A DNA stretch of 64,000 bases from Paenibacillus terrigena DSM 21567 (GCF_000374845.1 NZ_KB895421.1:1-64000); one strand, 5' to 3'; shown: positions 7,484 through 19,955, numbered from the stretch's first letter. The notes: generated from the sequence alone by a model not told the origin. Translations and numbers: made by a program.

Positions 7484-9144
7484 TGAATCCGGTGAAAAAA
7501 CATCGATTGATTCGGTCAAAATGGTGGATTCGAAGTGGAATGGCTGTATTCATCCTCATGTTGGTGGTTGCGTCAGGTTGTACGAGTGATAGTGGATCGG
7601 GAAAAGCTGCTGAGGATGCTGGAAAAGAAGCTGCAACGGTTAAGACAACTTCCGTGCAGACAGCTGCTACCGAAATCGATGAGCAGCCTTCAACGGTCTA
7701 TTATGAGATTTTCGTTCGAAGCTTCTATGATACGAATGGGGATGGGATCGGGGATCTGAATGGTGTGACAGCCAAGCTGGATTACTTGAAAGAACTCGGG
7801 ATTGGCGGCATCTGGTTGATGCCGATTAACCCCTCCCCTAGCTATCACGGCTATGATGTAACTGATTATTACGGCATTCAATCGCAGTATGGCACGATGG
7901 ATGATTTCAAAAAATTGTTAGATGAAGCGCACAAACGCGGCATCAAGGTCATTATGGATCTGGTCGTCAATCATACGAGTAGCGAGCATCCTTGGTTCAA
8001 AGCTGCCGCCTCTGACAAGAACAGCCCTTATCGCGATTGGTATACCTGGTCAAAACCCGATCAGACGCTAGCCTCGGATGGAGCAACCGGTGCACAACCT
8101 TGGCATAAGTCCGGCGATGATCATTATCTCGGGATCTTCTGGGAAGGGATGCCGGATCTGAATTTCGATTATCCTGACGTACGCAAAGAGATGATTAAAG
8201 TCGGTCAATACTGGCTGAAGCAAGGCGTGGATGGCTTCCGCCTCGATGCTGCGAAGCATATCTATGAAGATTTCAAATCGCAAGGAAATCTTCCTGCGAC
8301 AAAGGAGAAAAATCAGGCGTGGTGGCAAGAATTCCGTAAAGGAATCGAGGAAGTTCATCCTGGAGCCTATCTCGTAGGTGAGGTATGGGATTCCACTGCG
8401 AAGATTGGTCCTTTCCTAGCGCAAGCATTAGACTCTTGCTTCAACTTCGATCTATCGAAGACGATCCTATCCACAGTAAACTCGGAAAAAGCGACGGATA
8501 TTGCTTTTAACCTGGAACGAATCTATGGCTTCTATGCCAAAAACTCCGACGGTAAATTCGTCGATGTTCCTTTCTTAACGAATCATGATATGAATCGAAC
8601 GATGTCTGAAGTAAAGGGCAATCCGGATCATGCCAAGATGGCAGCCTCGATCCTACTCACGCTGCCAGGCAATCCATTCCTCTATTATGGCGAAGAAATC
8701 GGCATGCTCGGCATGAAGCCGGATGAGCAAATTCGTGAACCGATGGTGTGGTCCGCTGCTACTTCGGGAGGTGCAGAAGGACAGACCAAATGGGAGCCTT
8801 TCGTCTATAATAAAAACATGAAACAAGGTGTCGCCGAGCAAGAGAAAGATACCGAGTCATTGTACAATCACTATAAGAAGCTAATTCAATGGCGGAACGC
8901 TGAACCTGCACTTCATGATGGCGGAATTGCTTCCTACAAATTCGAAAATACGAGTGTTCTCGCTTATCAACGTTTGACTATTCAGGCTAAAGTTCTCGTC
9001 GTTCATAATCTATCCAAAGAGGTTCAAACGGTCGTGCTGCAAGATGATGCCTATAAGACGTTAGCTTTGAAAAGTAAAGAAGGCGCCGTGTTGGAGGGTA
9101 CTTCCCTCGAATTGCCGCCATACAGCACCGTTATACTGAAATAA
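7480..9144 (+). CDS. GH13 alpha-amylase-family lipoprotein
   Basis: 554 residues. The N-terminus has a positively charged stretch, a hydrophobic segment and a lipobox ending at Cys34 (VVASGC), so the enzyme is tethered outside the membrane. The GH13 barrel is complete: DLVVNHTS, GFRLDAAKH (nucleophile Asp256), VGEVWDS (acid/base Glu301) and FLTNHD (Asp370). It probably trims starch or long dextrins into oligosaccharides for the transporter encoded upstream. The start ATG at 7480 overlaps the permease stop; a second ATG follows at 7483. It resembles oligo-1,6-glucosidase/alpha-amylase members; precise bond specificity is not certain. Confidence 0.9.
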   Translation: MMNPVKKHRLIRSKWWIRSGMAVFILMLVVASGCTSDSGSGKAAEDAGKEAATVKTTSVQTAATEIDEQPSTVYYEIFVRSFYDTNGDGIGDLNGVTAKLDYLKELGIGGIWLMPINPSPSYHGYDVTDYYGIQSQYGTMDDFKKLLDEAHKRGIKVIMDLVVNHTSSEHPWFKAAASDKNSPYRDWYTWSKPDQTLASDGATGAQPWHKSGDDHYLGIFWEGMPDLNFDYPDVRKEMIKVGQYWLKQGVDGFRLDAAKHIYEDFKSQGNLPATKEKNQAWWQEFRKGIEEVHPGAYLVGEVWDSTAKIGPFLAQALDSCFNFDLSKTILSTVNSEKATDIAFNLERIYGFYAKNSDGKFVDVPFLTNHDMNRTMSEVKGNPDHAKMAASILLTLPGNPFLYYGEEIGMLGMKPDEQIREPMVWSAATSGGAEGQTKWEPFVYNKNMKQGVAEQEKDTESLYNHYKKLIQWRNAEPALHDGGIASYKFENTSVLAYQRLTIQAKVLVVHNLSKEVQTVVLQDDAYKTLALKSKEGAVLEGTSLELPPYSTVILK

Positions 9145-9156
9145 TTGTTTGTGAAG

Positions 9157-9196
9157 TAAGCTTCGCGCCGAACAAAATCGGCGCGATAGCTTATTT
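9157..9196 (+). other. Intergenic hairpin between the two GH13 genes
   Basis: Arms TAAGCT-CGCGCCGA and TCGGCGCG-AGCTTA form a long stem with a small internal asymmetry and a 6-nt loop, followed by only three Ts. Probably a weak terminator or message-stabilising element; the downstream amylase gene may still be reached by read-through. Confidence 0.55.
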
Positions 9197-9237
9197 GCGT
9201 TATATAAGATGAATTGATGAAGGAGCTTGATCTAATC

Positions 9238-10983
9238 ATGTTACTCGAAGCGATTTACCACCGGCCCAAACAGAACTGGGCCTACGCATACGATGAGACA
9301 ACAATCCATTTACGTATTCGCACCAAACGAAATGATGTGGACCGCGCTGAAGTCGTCTATGGAGACAAATATTTGCCTTGGGATCAAATGATGACGAAGG
9401 ACATGCGTATTGTAGGACACGATGAATTATTCGATTACTGGCAGGCCGAAGTGCAGCCGAAATATCGCCGCCTCAGCTATGGCTTCAAGCTGCATCAAGG
9501 AAAAGAAACAATCTGGCTGACAGAACGTTCACTTGGCGCGCAAACACCAACAGGCCATCTGGGCAACTTTGAATTTCCATTCTTGAATCCGGTGGATGTG
9601 TTCGCTCCCCCTGCCTGGGTGAAAGATGCGGTATTCTATCAAATCTTCCCGGAACGGTTCGCAAACGGTGATCCTTCCAATGATCCTGAAGGTGTGGAGC
9701 CTTGGGGCGGTAAACCGACACCGAGTAATTTCTTCGGCGGGGATCTGCAAGGTGTCATCGATCATCTGGATTATATTCAAAAGCTAGGTGTGAATGCGAT
9801 CTACTTCACGCCGGTCTTCGAAGCAACGACGAACCATAAGTATGATACACAGGATTACATGAAGGTGGATCCGCATTTCGGTACGAATGAGACACTGAAG
9901 GAATTGGTACAGCAATGCCATGCTCGCGGGATTCGCGTATTGCTCGATGCAGTATTTAACCACAGTGGACGAACTTTCGCTCCATTCCTTGATGTAGTCG
10001 AAAAAGGAGCTGATTCCCCTTATGCAGACTGGTTCTATGTGCGCGAATATCCACTAACGGTTGTGGAAGGCGTCCCGACGTATGAGACGTTCGCTTTCGA
10101 ACCGAAAATGCCGAAGCTCAACACAGAGCATCCGGAAGTGAAGAAGTATTTGCTCGATGTCGCAAAATACTGGATTGACGAAGTTGGTATTGATGGCTGG
10201 CGCCTTGATGTAGCCAATGAGGTTGACCATGCATTCTGGCGTGAATTCCGTAAGGTTGTTAAGAGCGTTAATCCTGAAGCTTATATTTTAGGTGAATTGT
10301 TCCACGAAGGCATGATGTGGCTGCAAGGCGACCAATTCGATGCGCTGATGAACTATCCGTTCACGGGCGCTGTACTCGACTTCTTCGTGAACGAGAGCAC
10401 TGACGGAGCACAGTTCGCCGGCAAAATGTACGGGCAGTTGTTCCGTTACCCGCATCAAGCGAATGAAGTTACATTCAACTTGCTCGACAGCCATGACACG
10501 GAACGCTTATTAACATTATGTAAGGGCGATGTTCGGAAAATGAAGCTCTCTGCCCTCTTCCAGCTTACGTTCCTCGGTACGCCGTGTATCTATTATGGCG
10601 ATGAGATCGGCTTGACGGGCTCCCATGATCCGGATTGCCGGAAATGTATGCCTTGGGATGAAGCAGAATACGATATGGACTTGCTTGAATTCTATCAACG
10701 GACGATTGCGCTGCGCCATCAATATAGCGCACTACGCAGTGGCGCTTTCCGCTTCCTCTATGCGAAGGAAGGCGATTCGCGCATTGCTTATGAACGTCAG
10801 GATGCAGACAGCACGTTCACAATCCTAATGAATGTGAGCAAACGGGCACGTACCATGACATTTGCGCTACCTGCTGGAGAATGGCAGGATGAGGTGACAG
10901 GTGTACGTTACACGTCAACAGGTAAGAGCTTAAAGTTCCCGCTTGCTGCATACGGGGCGATGGTGTTAAGAAAAATAATGTAA
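9238..10983 (+). CDS. GH13_20 neopullulanase / cyclomaltodextrinase / maltogenic amylase
   Basis: 581 residues, no signal peptide, so cytoplasmic. The first 120 residues ([20 protein letters not shown]) are the CBM34-type N domain that makes this subfamily dimerise and restricts it to small substrates. The catalytic barrel follows with [30 protein letters not shown] (Asp324), ILGELFH (Glu353) and LLDSHDTER (Asp420). It should hydrolyse imported cyclodextrins, pullulan fragments and maltodextrins. The ATG at 9238 is chosen because homologues begin with this EAIYHRP stretch and AAGGAG lies upstream (12 nt spacing, rather long). Last gene of the rightward operon, closed by the terminator at 11001-11062. 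Confidence 0.92.
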   Translation: MLLEAIYHRPKQNWAYAYDETTIHLRIRTKRNDVDRAEVVYGDKYLPWDQMMTKDMRIVGHDELFDYWQAEVQPKYRRLSYGFKLHQGKETIWLTERSLGAQTPTGHLGNFEFPFLNPVDVFAPPAWVKDAVFYQIFPERFANGDPSNDPEGVEPWGGKPTPSNFFGGDLQGVIDHLDYIQKLGVNAIYFTPVFEATTNHKYDTQDYMKVDPHFGTNETLKELVQQCHARGIRVLLDAVFNHSGRTFAPFLDVVEKGADSPYADWFYVREYPLTVVEGVPTYETFAFEPKMPKLNTEHPEVKKYLLDVAKYWIDEVGIDGWRLDVANEVDHAFWREFRKVVKSVNPEAYILGELFHEGMMWLQGDQFDALMNYPFTGAVLDFFVNESTDGAQFAGKMYGQLFRYPHQANEVTFNLLDSHDTERLLTLCKGDVRKMKLSALFQLTFLGTPCIYYGDEIGLTGSHDPDCRKCMPWDEAEYDMDLLEFYQRTIALRHQYSALRSGAFRFLYAKEGDSRIAYERQDADSTFTILMNVSKRARTMTFALPAGEWQDEVTGVRYTSTGKSLKFPLAAYGAMVLRKIM

Positions 10984-11000
10984 TGTAACGAAAATACGAA

Positions 11001-11062
11001 AGCCCTCGGGGTTATCCAGACATGCGAATGATCGATGCGCTGGATGTTCCGAGGGCTCTTTT
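11001..11062. terminator. Bidirectional terminator between the amylase operon and ligA
   Basis: Outer stem AGCCCTCGG/CCGAGGGCT with an inner stem ATCCAG/CTGGAT. CTTTTAT follows on the plus strand and a T-rich tract on the minus strand, so it can end both converging transcripts. Confidence 0.85.
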
Positions 11063-11113
11063 ATATGTTACGGTGATGAATGGCTGGCGATGATGATGTA
11101 GAACTTAGACGTT

Positions 11114-13270
<2,157 letters not shown>

Positions 13271-13273
13271 TAT

Positions 13274-15634
13274 TTATACTTTCGTAATTGGAGCAAACCC
13301 TGCAAGTAGACGCTTCACGCCTACCGGTGCCGGGAACGCAATCTGCAGCTCCATATCATTCCCTGTTCCTTTGATCGCCACGATGACGCCTGTTCCCCAT
13401 TTGCCATGCGCGACTTTGTCTCCAGTCTGGAAGCTCTGCGCTCCGCCGCCTGCTCCACCTGATGCAGCACTTGCCGTCGCCTTCGCAGCATCCATGGAGG
13501 AAGTGACCATCACGCGTCCGCTCGTGCTTGTGACACCGCCGCTGCGTTGACCAAATCCGCCTGCACTCGCTCCGCTGCCGCCTAGCCCGGACCGATTTCC
13601 GAACCCACTTCCGCCTCGGCTTCCCAGGCCTGTTCCGAACGAAGATACATCGCGGCCGAATCGATCTCTCGACGTGGAGGATGCATTCGATTCCTTGAGT
13701 TCGTCTGGGATTTCATTCAAGAATCGGGATGGTGCATTGCTCGTTGTACGTCCAAATAGTGTACGCATTCGCGCGCTGGTTAAGAAGAGCTGCTTCTCTG
13801 CGCGTGTGATCCCTACATAAGCAAGACGGCGTTCCTCTTCCAGCTCCTCATTATCACTAAATGCACGGCTATGCGGGAATACCCCTTCCTCAAGTCCGAT
13901 AATAAAGACCGTTGGGAACTCCAAGCCTTTGGCACTGTGCATCGTCATAAGGACGACAGCATCCTTGACTTCTTCCTCTTCATCATCACCGAGTGAATCA
14001 ATATCTGCAATAAGCGCCAAGTCGGTTAGAAAGGCAACCAGGGACTTATCTTCATTATTCTTCTCGAATTCTTGCGTTACAGACAGGAACTCGTCGATAT
14101 TTTCCATACGTGCCCGAGATTCTAAGGTATTCTCCCGCTGTAGTTCCAGCTTGTACTCGGTCATTTCGAGCACTTTCTCCGTGAGCTCGGTCACCGAAAG
14201 GAACTCTTGCATGCGATTTAGCTGTTCGATCATCGTGCGGAAATCCCGTAATGTTCCCTTGGTACGTACCGCAATATCGACATCATCCATGTTATCGATC
14301 GTGTCATAGATGGACATATCCCGTGATGAAGCAGCCACATCAAGCTTCGCCAGCGTCGTATCCCCGATCCCCCGCTTCGGAACGTTAATGATCCGATTCA
14401 AGCTGATATCATCGCTCGGGTTCGAAATAAGTCGCAGGTAGGCGAGAATGTCCTTGATCTCTTTGCGATCGTAGAACTTCGTGCCGCCGACGATTTGATA
14501 CGGAATATCTGATTTAATAAGAATTTCCTCGATGACCCGGGACTGCGCATTGGTCCGATAGAGGATCGCATGGTTCTGATATTGTTGGCCTTGATCATAG
14601 TTCTTCTTAATTTCACGTGTAATAAAATAGCCTTCGTCATGCTCGGAATCCGCTTGGTAATGCGTGATCTTCGCGCCTTCGCCTTGGCTGGTCCAGAGCT
14701 TCTTCGGCTTGCGGCCCGTATTGTTGCCGATGACTTCGTTCGCCGCGTTCAGAATGTTCGCTGTAGAACGGTAATTCTGTTCGAGGAGAATCGACTGAGC
14801 ATTCGGATAATCTTCTTCAAAGTTCAAGATATTCGAAATGTCCGCCCCACGCCAACGATAGATCGACTGGTCACTATCCCCGACCACGCAAATATTATGA
14901 TGCGCATCCGCGAACATTTTGCAGAGCATGTACTGTGCACGGTTCGTATCCTGATACTCATCGACGTGAATATATTTGAATTTTTTCTGATAGAAATCTA
15001 GTACTTCTGGAACTTCTTTGAACAATTGAATGGTCGTCATGATCAGATCGTCGAAGTCGAGCGCGTTGTTCGTGCGGAGTCTTTTCTGATACATGGTGTA
15101 TACTTTGGCAACAATGCCTTCGAAATAATCGCCGATCTTCTGCTCATACTGCTGCGGTGTGATCAGTTCATTCTTCGCGGTACTCATCATCGCTTGAACG
15201 GCCTTCGGCTCGAATTTCTTCGTGTCGACATTCAATTCCTTCATGCAATTACGAATGACCGATAGCTGGTCCGTCGAATCCAAGATGGAGAAATTCGAGG
15301 TGAAGCCGATCCGTTCAATGTCTTTGCGCAAAATACGTACGCACATCGAGTGGAACGTCGATACCCAGATGTCGCGCCCATCGGGACCCACGAGCTTCGA
15401 TACCCGTTCCTGCATCTCCCGCGCTGCTTTGTTCGTAAAGGTAATCGCTAGAATTGCCCAAGGTGGCGCTTTACGCGTAGCAATTAAGTATGCGATTCGG
15501 TGCGTTAGCACACGTGTCTTACCACTCCCTGCGCCGGCCATAATGAGGAGTGGGCCTTCGGTTGCTTCAACGGCTTTGCGCTGCTCTGGATTCAGGCGGG
15601 CAACCGCATCATATATATTCATGGATTCATGCAT
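13274..15634 (-). CDS. pcrA: ATP-dependent DNA helicase PcrA
   Basis: 786 residues, superfamily 1A helicase (UvrD/PcrA). Motifs seen: Q motif [10 protein letters not shown], Walker [16 protein letters not shown] (near residue 35), [16 protein letters not shown], Walker [49 protein letters not shown] and [11 protein letters not shown]. It unwinds DNA in excision repair and clears replication blocks. The C-terminal region from about 650 is Gly/Ser-rich and ends in a short beta domain ([17 protein letters not shown]) typical of Gram-positive PcrA. GGGAGGGAG lies 9 nt before the ATG. It sits between pcrB and ligA, all on the minus strand. Confidence 0.98.
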   Translation of the reverse strand: MHESMNIYDAVARLNPEQRKAVEATEGPLLIMAGAGSGKTRVLTHRIAYLIATRKAPPWAILAITFTNKAAREMQERVSKLVGPDGRDIWVSTFHSMCVRILRKDIERIGFTSNFSILDSTDQLSVIRNCMKELNVDTKKFEPKAVQAMMSTAKNELITPQQYEQKIGDYFEGIVAKVYTMYQKRLRTNNALDFDDLIMTTIQLFKEVPEVLDFYQKKFKYIHVDEYQDTNRAQYMLCKMFADAHHNICVVGDSDQSIYRWRGADISNILNFEEDYPNAQSILLEQNYRSTANILNAANEVIGNNTGRKPKKLWTSQGEGAKITHYQADSEHDEGYFITREIKKNYDQGQQYQNHAILYRTNAQSRVIEEILIKSDIPYQIVGGTKFYDRKEIKDILAYLRLISNPSDDISLNRIINVPKRGIGDTTLAKLDVAASSRDMSIYDTIDNMDDVDIAVRTKGTLRDFRTMIEQLNRMQEFLSVTELTEKVLEMTEYKLELQRENTLESRARMENIDEFLSVTQEFEKNNEDKSLVAFLTDLALIADIDSLGDDEEEEVKDAVVLMTMHSAKGLEFPTVFIIGLEEGVFPHSRAFSDNEELEEERRLAYVGITRAEKQLFLTSARMRTLFGRTTSNAPSRFLNEIPDELKESNASSTSRDRFGRDVSSFGTGLGSRGGSGFGNRSGLGGSGASAGGFGQRSGGVTSTSGRVMVTSSMDAAKATASAASGGAGGGAQSFQTGDKVAHGKWGTGVIVAIKGTGNDMELQIAFPAPVGVKRLLAGFAPITKV

Positions 15635-15658
15635 AAGTACATGCTCCCTCCCTATCTT

Positions 15659-16357
15659 CTATTCCTGTATCTCTCTTACCGCTTGTACAGTAAGCAAGGC
15701 TTGTTCCAATTGATCATATAAAATATTGCCAACAACAATGGTATCAGCGGATGCTGCCGCCAGACGGGCTTGTTCGAGATTCGTAATCCCACCGCCATAA
15801 ATAAGTTGTGCTTGATGAAGCTTTTGTCGCACGCTTCGAACGAGCTCCATATCGCCGAACATGCCACTATATTCGATATAAATAAACGGCAACCGCATCA
15901 AGCGATCAGCCACTTGCGCATAGGCGATAACGTCGGATGTTGCTAGATTCGCATTGGCCTCCGATACTTTGGCAGCCGTCGCATCGCCATTCAAGACAAT
16001 ATAACCTTCAGCGAAAACAATCTCCCACGGCAGCATGCTGCCGAACTCACGCACGGCACGCTGCTGATGTCCGATCAACCAATCGGGGTTGCTCGTGTTG
16101 AGTACCATCGGTATCAAATAATGGTCGAACCCCGGCACCGCCGCATCCGGATTGGATACTTCAAGTACGCAAGGCACTTCGTATTGCCGGATTCGCGAGA
16201 GTAAATCTACCGTATTATCGAACGTCACACCGGACGAGCCTCCTACCAGAATCGCGTCTGTTCCAGACATGCAGATCTTGTCCAGCGCCTCATCACTAAT
16301 GCTTCGATCTGGATCCAATTTAAACATGTGCCTCCACGGCATGAATCGTTGTTCCAC
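15659..16357 (-). CDS. pcrB: Heptaprenylglyceryl phosphate synthase PcrB
   Basis: 232 residues with the start at GTG 16357, which has GGAGG 7 nt upstream and gives the usual family length; a longer frame to 16429 lacks a ribosome site. A TIM barrel with WRHMFKLDPDR (glycerol-1-phosphate/phosphate side), GTDAILVGGSSGVTFDNT, IYIEYSGMFGD and YGGGITNLEQA. It attaches a heptaprenyl chain to glycerol-1-phosphate, making an archaeal-like ether lipid precursor in Bacillales. Directly upstream of pcrA, with a 24-nt gap, so probably co-transcribed. Confidence 0.95.
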   Translation of the reverse strand: MEQRFMPWRHMFKLDPDRSISDEALDKICMSGTDAILVGGSSGVTFDNTVDLLSRIRQYEVPCVLEVSNPDAAVPGFDHYLIPMVLNTSNPDWLIGHQQRAVREFGSMLPWEIVFAEGYIVLNGDATAAKVSEANANLATSDVIAYAQVADRLMRLPFIYIEYSGMFGDMELVRSVRQKLHQAQLIYGGGITNLEQARLAAASADTIVVGNILYDQLEQALLTVQAVREIQE

Positions 16358-16510
16358 GGGAGTTCCTCCATCTATTTTATGAAAATAGCTTAACAGAATA
16401 AGTCTAAAGGACATAGGGGGTGGTGTCAATTTACTGGGGACTATTACATAAAGTTATTCACGAATGTATGTTCTCTAAATTATAGCATAGGATGGGGCTC
16501 GCAGGGAACA

Positions 16511-16549
16511 AAGAAATAGACCGCTCACCTCGAGAAGGTTGCGGTCTAT
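16511..16549 (-). terminator. Terminator of the ECF transporter operon
   Basis: On the minus strand a long stem (ATAGACCGC ... GCGGTCTAT with inner ACCT/AGGT pairing) is followed by TTTCTTTG. It lies 8 nt after the ecfT stop and before the pcrB promoter region. Confidence 0.75.
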
Positions 16550-16556
16550 GATTACT

Positions 16557-17384
16557 TTAAAATGGATACCAGAATCCGCTAAGCACACCAATCTTCAGCC
16601 AGATCGCACTGGCAGTTACCAATATGCACAATGCGCCTACGGTGTAATCCATGGCACGCAGATCCTCCATGGCGTACCATGTGCGGCGTTTATGTTTGCC
16701 GAATCCACGTAACTCCATGGCATTAGAGACAACCTCAATACGCTGGAGTGACGAGTATAACATCGGAATGGCAATCGACGTCACATTTTTCACCCGCTGT
16801 GTGAATGGGGCATCTCCCTTACGAAACCCGATCCCGCGCATTTGCATCGAATTCGTGATTCCTCGGAACTCCGATTGAATATCCGGAATATAGCGAAATG
16901 CAATATTGACGGCGTAGGCGATTTTATAAGGAACGCCGATCCGATTCAGACTGCTCGCAAACTTACTCGGATGTGTGGTGAAAATAAAGAGCAAACTCAC
17001 AGGGAGCAGAGTCAAATATTTGGCCGTGAGCGTCAATACATAGAACAACGTCTCTAAATTAATCGTATTGTAGCCAATATTCAATACCGGTGTATTCGTT
17101 CCAGTCAGCTCCGAGCCATACGTCGGCGTAATGAGAATAATAAAGGCCGTGTTAAATACGTTAAAGACGATCATGACCCAGAGCAGAATCCGAATCTGCC
17201 GGAATGGTATTTTCGCGGATAATAATAGAATCGTTCCGATGAGGAGCATCACGATAAAAACGCGCAAATCTAGAAAAAGAAATGTCGTGATCGTCCATGC
17301 AGCGAACAATAACATCTTGATACTGCCATCCATACGGTGGAAAACGGAATCCCCGGGAGCATATAACGTTCCCATCTTACTCAT
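16557..17384 (-). CDS. ECF transporter transmembrane component EcfT (CbiQ family)
   Basis: 275 residues with about five or six membrane helices. Two Ala-Arg-Gly-type coupling motifs are visible in the cytoplasmic helices (NSMQMRGIGF and NAMELRGFGKH); these contact the two ATPase domains. It forms the scaffold that links the ATPase to the substrate-binding S protein. It overlaps the ATPase gene by 8 nt and is the last gene of the leftward operon S component - ATPase - EcfT. Closest in layout to YkoEDC-type systems. Substrate cannot be decided from this subunit. Confidence 0.9.
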   Translation of the reverse strand: MSKMGTLYAPGDSVFHRMDGSIKMLLFAAWTITTFLFLDLRVFIVMLLIGTILLLSAKIPFRQIRILLWVMIVFNVFNTAFIILITPTYGSELTGTNTPVLNIGYNTINLETLFYVLTLTAKYLTLLPVSLLFIFTTHPSKFASSLNRIGVPYKIAYAVNIAFRYIPDIQSEFRGITNSMQMRGIGFRKGDAPFTQRVKNVTSIAIPMLYSSLQRIEVVSNAMELRGFGKHKRRTWYAMEDLRAMDYTVGALCILVTASAIWLKIGVLSGFWYPF

Positions 17385-19074
17385 GGTGCTTCACCTTTTT
17401 TTCATAGTTAATAAAATGCTGCACGAATCCTTCTGCTGAAGGCAGTCCGATCATTCGCGACAACATGGAGAGCGAGGTTTCTTTCAAATTCGCTCGTTCA
17501 ATCACCTCAGCGTTCGTTAGCACGCTCGCCACGCGATCACTCGCAATGACTTCGCCCCCCGATAGAACGACTGCACGATCTGTGTACTCCAAGGCCAAAT
17601 GCATATCATGGGTGATGAAAATGAACGAAAGTCCTGTCTGTGACAAACTCGAGATAAACTCCATAAATTCGGTGTAGTGCTTATAGTCCTGACCCGCCGT
17701 CGGCTCGTCCAAAATGATCAGCTTCGGCTCCATCGCTAGAACTGCTGCAATCGTGACCCTCTTCTTCTGACCATAGCTCAGCGCAGAGATTGGCCAGTTG
17801 CGATACGGATAAAGGCCGCAAATGCGGAGTACGTGCTCCACCTTTTGATCCACGATCTCTTTGGACATCCCACGAACCGTTAGTCCAAGTGCGACTTCAT
17901 CCCAAATCATATGCTGTGTAATCATTTGATTCGGGTTCTGCATCACATAGCCAATTTTCTCACCGCGCAGCCGTATGTTCCAAGGACGAATGTCCTCGCC
18001 CTGCAGCCGGATCTCGCCAGATGTCTGACGAACAATCCCCATGATCAGATGGCTCAGGGTCGATTTGCCCGCACCATTATTACCTAGCAGCGATACAATC
18101 TCCCCTTCATGAACTTGAAAAGAAACGCCGCGAATGACCTCATGCGCTTCATCATAAGCAAAGCGAAGATTTTGAACGTCTAGTAGCGGTTCGCGGTTCT
18201 GGACTTCTGTTGAAGCAGCGGCGGATTCGTACCACGCCTCGAGTGCATGCTCGAACTTCGGTAATCTCATGTTATTTAACTGCGCTAATTTATCGGCTGT
18301 AGAGAGCTCGCATCCGGCATATTTCAGCGCCTCAATGTAGAGGGGTTCGCGTAGTCCATGCTTGCGAAGAACATCAGAGGCTAGAATCTCATCCGGCGTT
18401 CCGATCGCTTGTATCTCGCCTTCGCTCATAACCACGATCCGGTCGATAGGCTGCTCGAGAACGTCTTCAATTCGATGCTCTATGATGATGATCGTCTTGC
18501 CCGTCTGCTTATGAATGTCGTCAATCATCTGCATGGCTTGCTTACCGCTGGCTGGATCCAAATTCGCGAGCGGCTCATCAAAGAGTAGAATATCGGCTTG
18601 CGTAGAGAGAATACCTGCAAGGGATACGCGCTGCTTCTGTCCGCCGGAGAGATCATGAGGGCTTTGATCTATAAATGGAAGCATATTCACGGTCGTGAGT
18701 GCACGCTCCACTTCCTCGCGCATCTGTTTGCGCGGTATGCCATCATTTTCGAAGGAAAACGCCACATCCTCGCCGACCGATAGACCGATGAACTGGCCAT
18801 CCAGATCCTGAAGAATGGTACCAACGGTTTTGCTGATCTCAAAAATACTTTTGCCTGTTGTGGGCTCTCCGTTGATCGTCATCGTGCCTTCGATCTTGCC
18901 TTCGTACGTAAAAGGAATCAGCCCATTGATACAATGGGCTAATGTCGACTTGCCAGAGCCGCTTGGGCCGGCAATTAATATTTTCTCACCAGGCTGGATC
19001 TCAAGGTTGATGTTCCGCAGCGTCGGCTCGGTTAACTTCTGATATTGAAAGCTGAATTGTTGGAAGGATATCAT
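17377..19074 (-). CDS. ECF transporter ATPase, two fused ABC domains
   Basis: 565 residues holding two complete nucleotide-binding domains. First (about 1-240): Walker [18 protein letters not shown]-loop, signature LSGGQKQRVSLAG, Walker B ILLFDEPLAN. Second (about 300-540): LLGNNGAGKSTLSHLI, ALSYGQKKRVTIAA, Walker B LIILDEPTAG. Each domain thus stands for one of EcfA/EcfA'. It powers vitamin or precursor uptake with EcfT and the S component. Start ATG at 19074, 9 nt after the S-component stop. The fused form is seen in YkoD-like transporters. Confidence 0.92.
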   Translation of the reverse strand: MISFQQFSFQYQKLTEPTLRNINLEIQPGEKILIAGPSGSGKSTLAHCINGLIPFTYEGKIEGTMTINGEPTTGKSIFEISKTVGTILQDLDGQFIGLSVGEDVAFSFENDGIPRKQMREEVERALTTVNMLPFIDQSPHDLSGGQKQRVSLAGILSTQADILLFDEPLANLDPASGKQAMQMIDDIHKQTGKTIIIIEHRIEDVLEQPIDRIVVMSEGEIQAIGTPDEILASDVLRKHGLREPLYIEALKYAGCELSTADKLAQLNNMRLPKFEHALEAWYESAAASTEVQNREPLLDVQNLRFAYDEAHEVIRGVSFQVHEGEIVSLLGNNGAGKSTLSHLIMGIVRQTSGEIRLQGEDIRPWNIRLRGEKIGYVMQNPNQMITQHMIWDEVALGLTVRGMSKEIVDQKVEHVLRICGLYPYRNWPISALSYGQKKRVTIAAVLAMEPKLIILDEPTAGQDYKHYTEFMEFISSLSQTGLSFIFITHDMHLALEYTDRAVVLSGGEVIASDRVASVLTNAEVIERANLKETSLSMLSRMIGLPSAEGFVQHFINYEKKVKHHE

Positions 19075-19083
19075 GCTGTACTC

Positions 19084-19647
19084 CTATTTCTCGATGGTTA
19101 AGTTCGTGCTCTTTTTATTCACACGTAAGATAGCAAGGATGATCGGTAGACCCAGGATGGCAACAACGACGATGTTCGATAGGAATGCGCCCCAGAATTG
19201 AACGAGCATTTTGTCTAGCGGCTCACCCATGAAGAGAACGTCGAAAATTGTCGCTTCCCCCATCCCTACGAGACATCCTAAGAACCCAAAAGCTACGATT
19301 TGGTATAAATGCTTCTTCGCGTAAGCGCCTGCTTTGACATTGAAACCTTTGCTCAAATATACGAATCCACTGAATAAACCGATGAGTCCCGATCCAAGCG
19401 CCCAACCCCACCAGACGCCTCCACCTGACATCAAATCCGTAATGACGTGGCCGATAAATCCGATTAAGAAACCAATCACGGGACCGAACAATGCGCCAAA
19501 GATCGTCAAGAACGCAACCGCTGGCTTAATCCATGTCGCTGGACCTACTGTAAAACCAAAAAATCCTAAAAAGCCATACAACGCTGCGCCGATCCCGATC
19601 GCGACCACAACGAGTGTGCTGAAATTAAAAATTGACTTCTGATTCAT
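19084..19647 (-). CDS. ECF transporter S component, UPF0397 / ECF-ribofla_trS family
   Basis: 187 residues, five or six predicted helices. Family signature strings are clear: [31 protein letters not shown] and [13 protein letters not shown]. The family has been annotated as riboflavin-type substrate-binding, but members pair with several ligands, so the vitamin is unknown here. First gene of the operon with the fused ATPase and EcfT. AGAGGGG lies 12 nt upstream of the ATG, a long spacing. No known riboswitch fold was recognised in the 127 nt upstream. Confidence 0.85.
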   Translation of the reverse strand: MNQKSIFNFSTLVVVAIGIGAALYGFLGFFGFTVGPATWIKPAVAFLTIFGALFGPVIGFLIGFIGHVITDLMSGGGVWWGWALGSGLIGLFSGFVYLSKGFNVKAGAYAKKHLYQIVAFGFLGCLVGMGEATIFDVLFMGEPLDKMLVQFWGAFLSNIVVVAILGLPIILAILRVNKKSTNLTIEK

Positions 19648-19683
19648 CTAGCCAAAATTCCCCTCTCACCTGATAATAAGCTA

Positions 19684-19712
19684 ATACTAAAGGAAATGAC
19701 CCTCGGATTCAA
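19684..19712 (-). promoter_or_regulatory. Possible promoter of the ECF operon
   Basis: On the minus strand: TTGAAT (19712-19707), a 17-nt spacer and TAGTAT (19689-19684), 36 nt before the S-component start. The flanking AT-rich stretch (19715-19745) repeats GAATATT in both orientations and could be a regulator site. Motif-based only. Confidence 0.35.
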
Positions 19713-19774
19713 TAGTAATATTCCGAATATTCAATATTCAGAACTATGAAATTGTTAGGAATTTAGTAGGAGTC

Positions 19775-19918
19775 TTAATGAAGAAGTTGTCGAATCGCTA
19801 AAATGATCAAAATCCATAGCAGGATGCTTAGTCCACCGCCGATGAGCCAGCCGCGACCAGGGTTCCTGCTCTCTTCTTCGTCATAAGTGTCAGATGAGTC
19901 ATGCGGATGCATGGTCAT
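19775..19918 (-). CDS. Small single-span membrane protein, 47 residues
   Basis: ATG at 19918 with GAGGGGG 7 nt upstream, stop at 19775. The first 22 residues are polar and acidic (MTMHPHDSSDTYDEEESRN), followed by one predicted membrane helix (residues 24-42, GWLIGGGLSILLWILIILAI) and a short RQLLH tail, so N-out/C-in or the reverse cannot be decided. No family recognised. It lies between the priming glycosyltransferase and the ECF operon on the same strand. Its ribosome site overlaps the terminator hairpin of the upstream gene, so expression may depend on read-through. Confidence 0.6.
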   Translation of the reverse strand: MTMHPHDSSDTYDEEESRNPGRGWLIGGGLSILLWILIILAIRQLLH

Positions 19919-19920
19919 AG

Positions 19921-19955
19921 AAAAACCCCCTCTACTAGATGTCACTAGTATCGGG
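19921..19955 (-). terminator. Terminator after the priming glycosyltransferase gene
   Basis: On the minus strand the arms CCCGATACTAG (19955-19945) and CTAGTAGAGGG (19938-19928) pair with two internal mismatches, then GG and five Ts. The 3' arm doubles as the ribosome site of the 47-residue protein. Confidence 0.6.

Noticed and set aside
19648-19770. Vitamin riboswitch upstream of the ECF operon
   Set aside because: No conserved FMN, TPP, cobalamin or folate (THF) core sequences were recognised in this 127-nt stretch.
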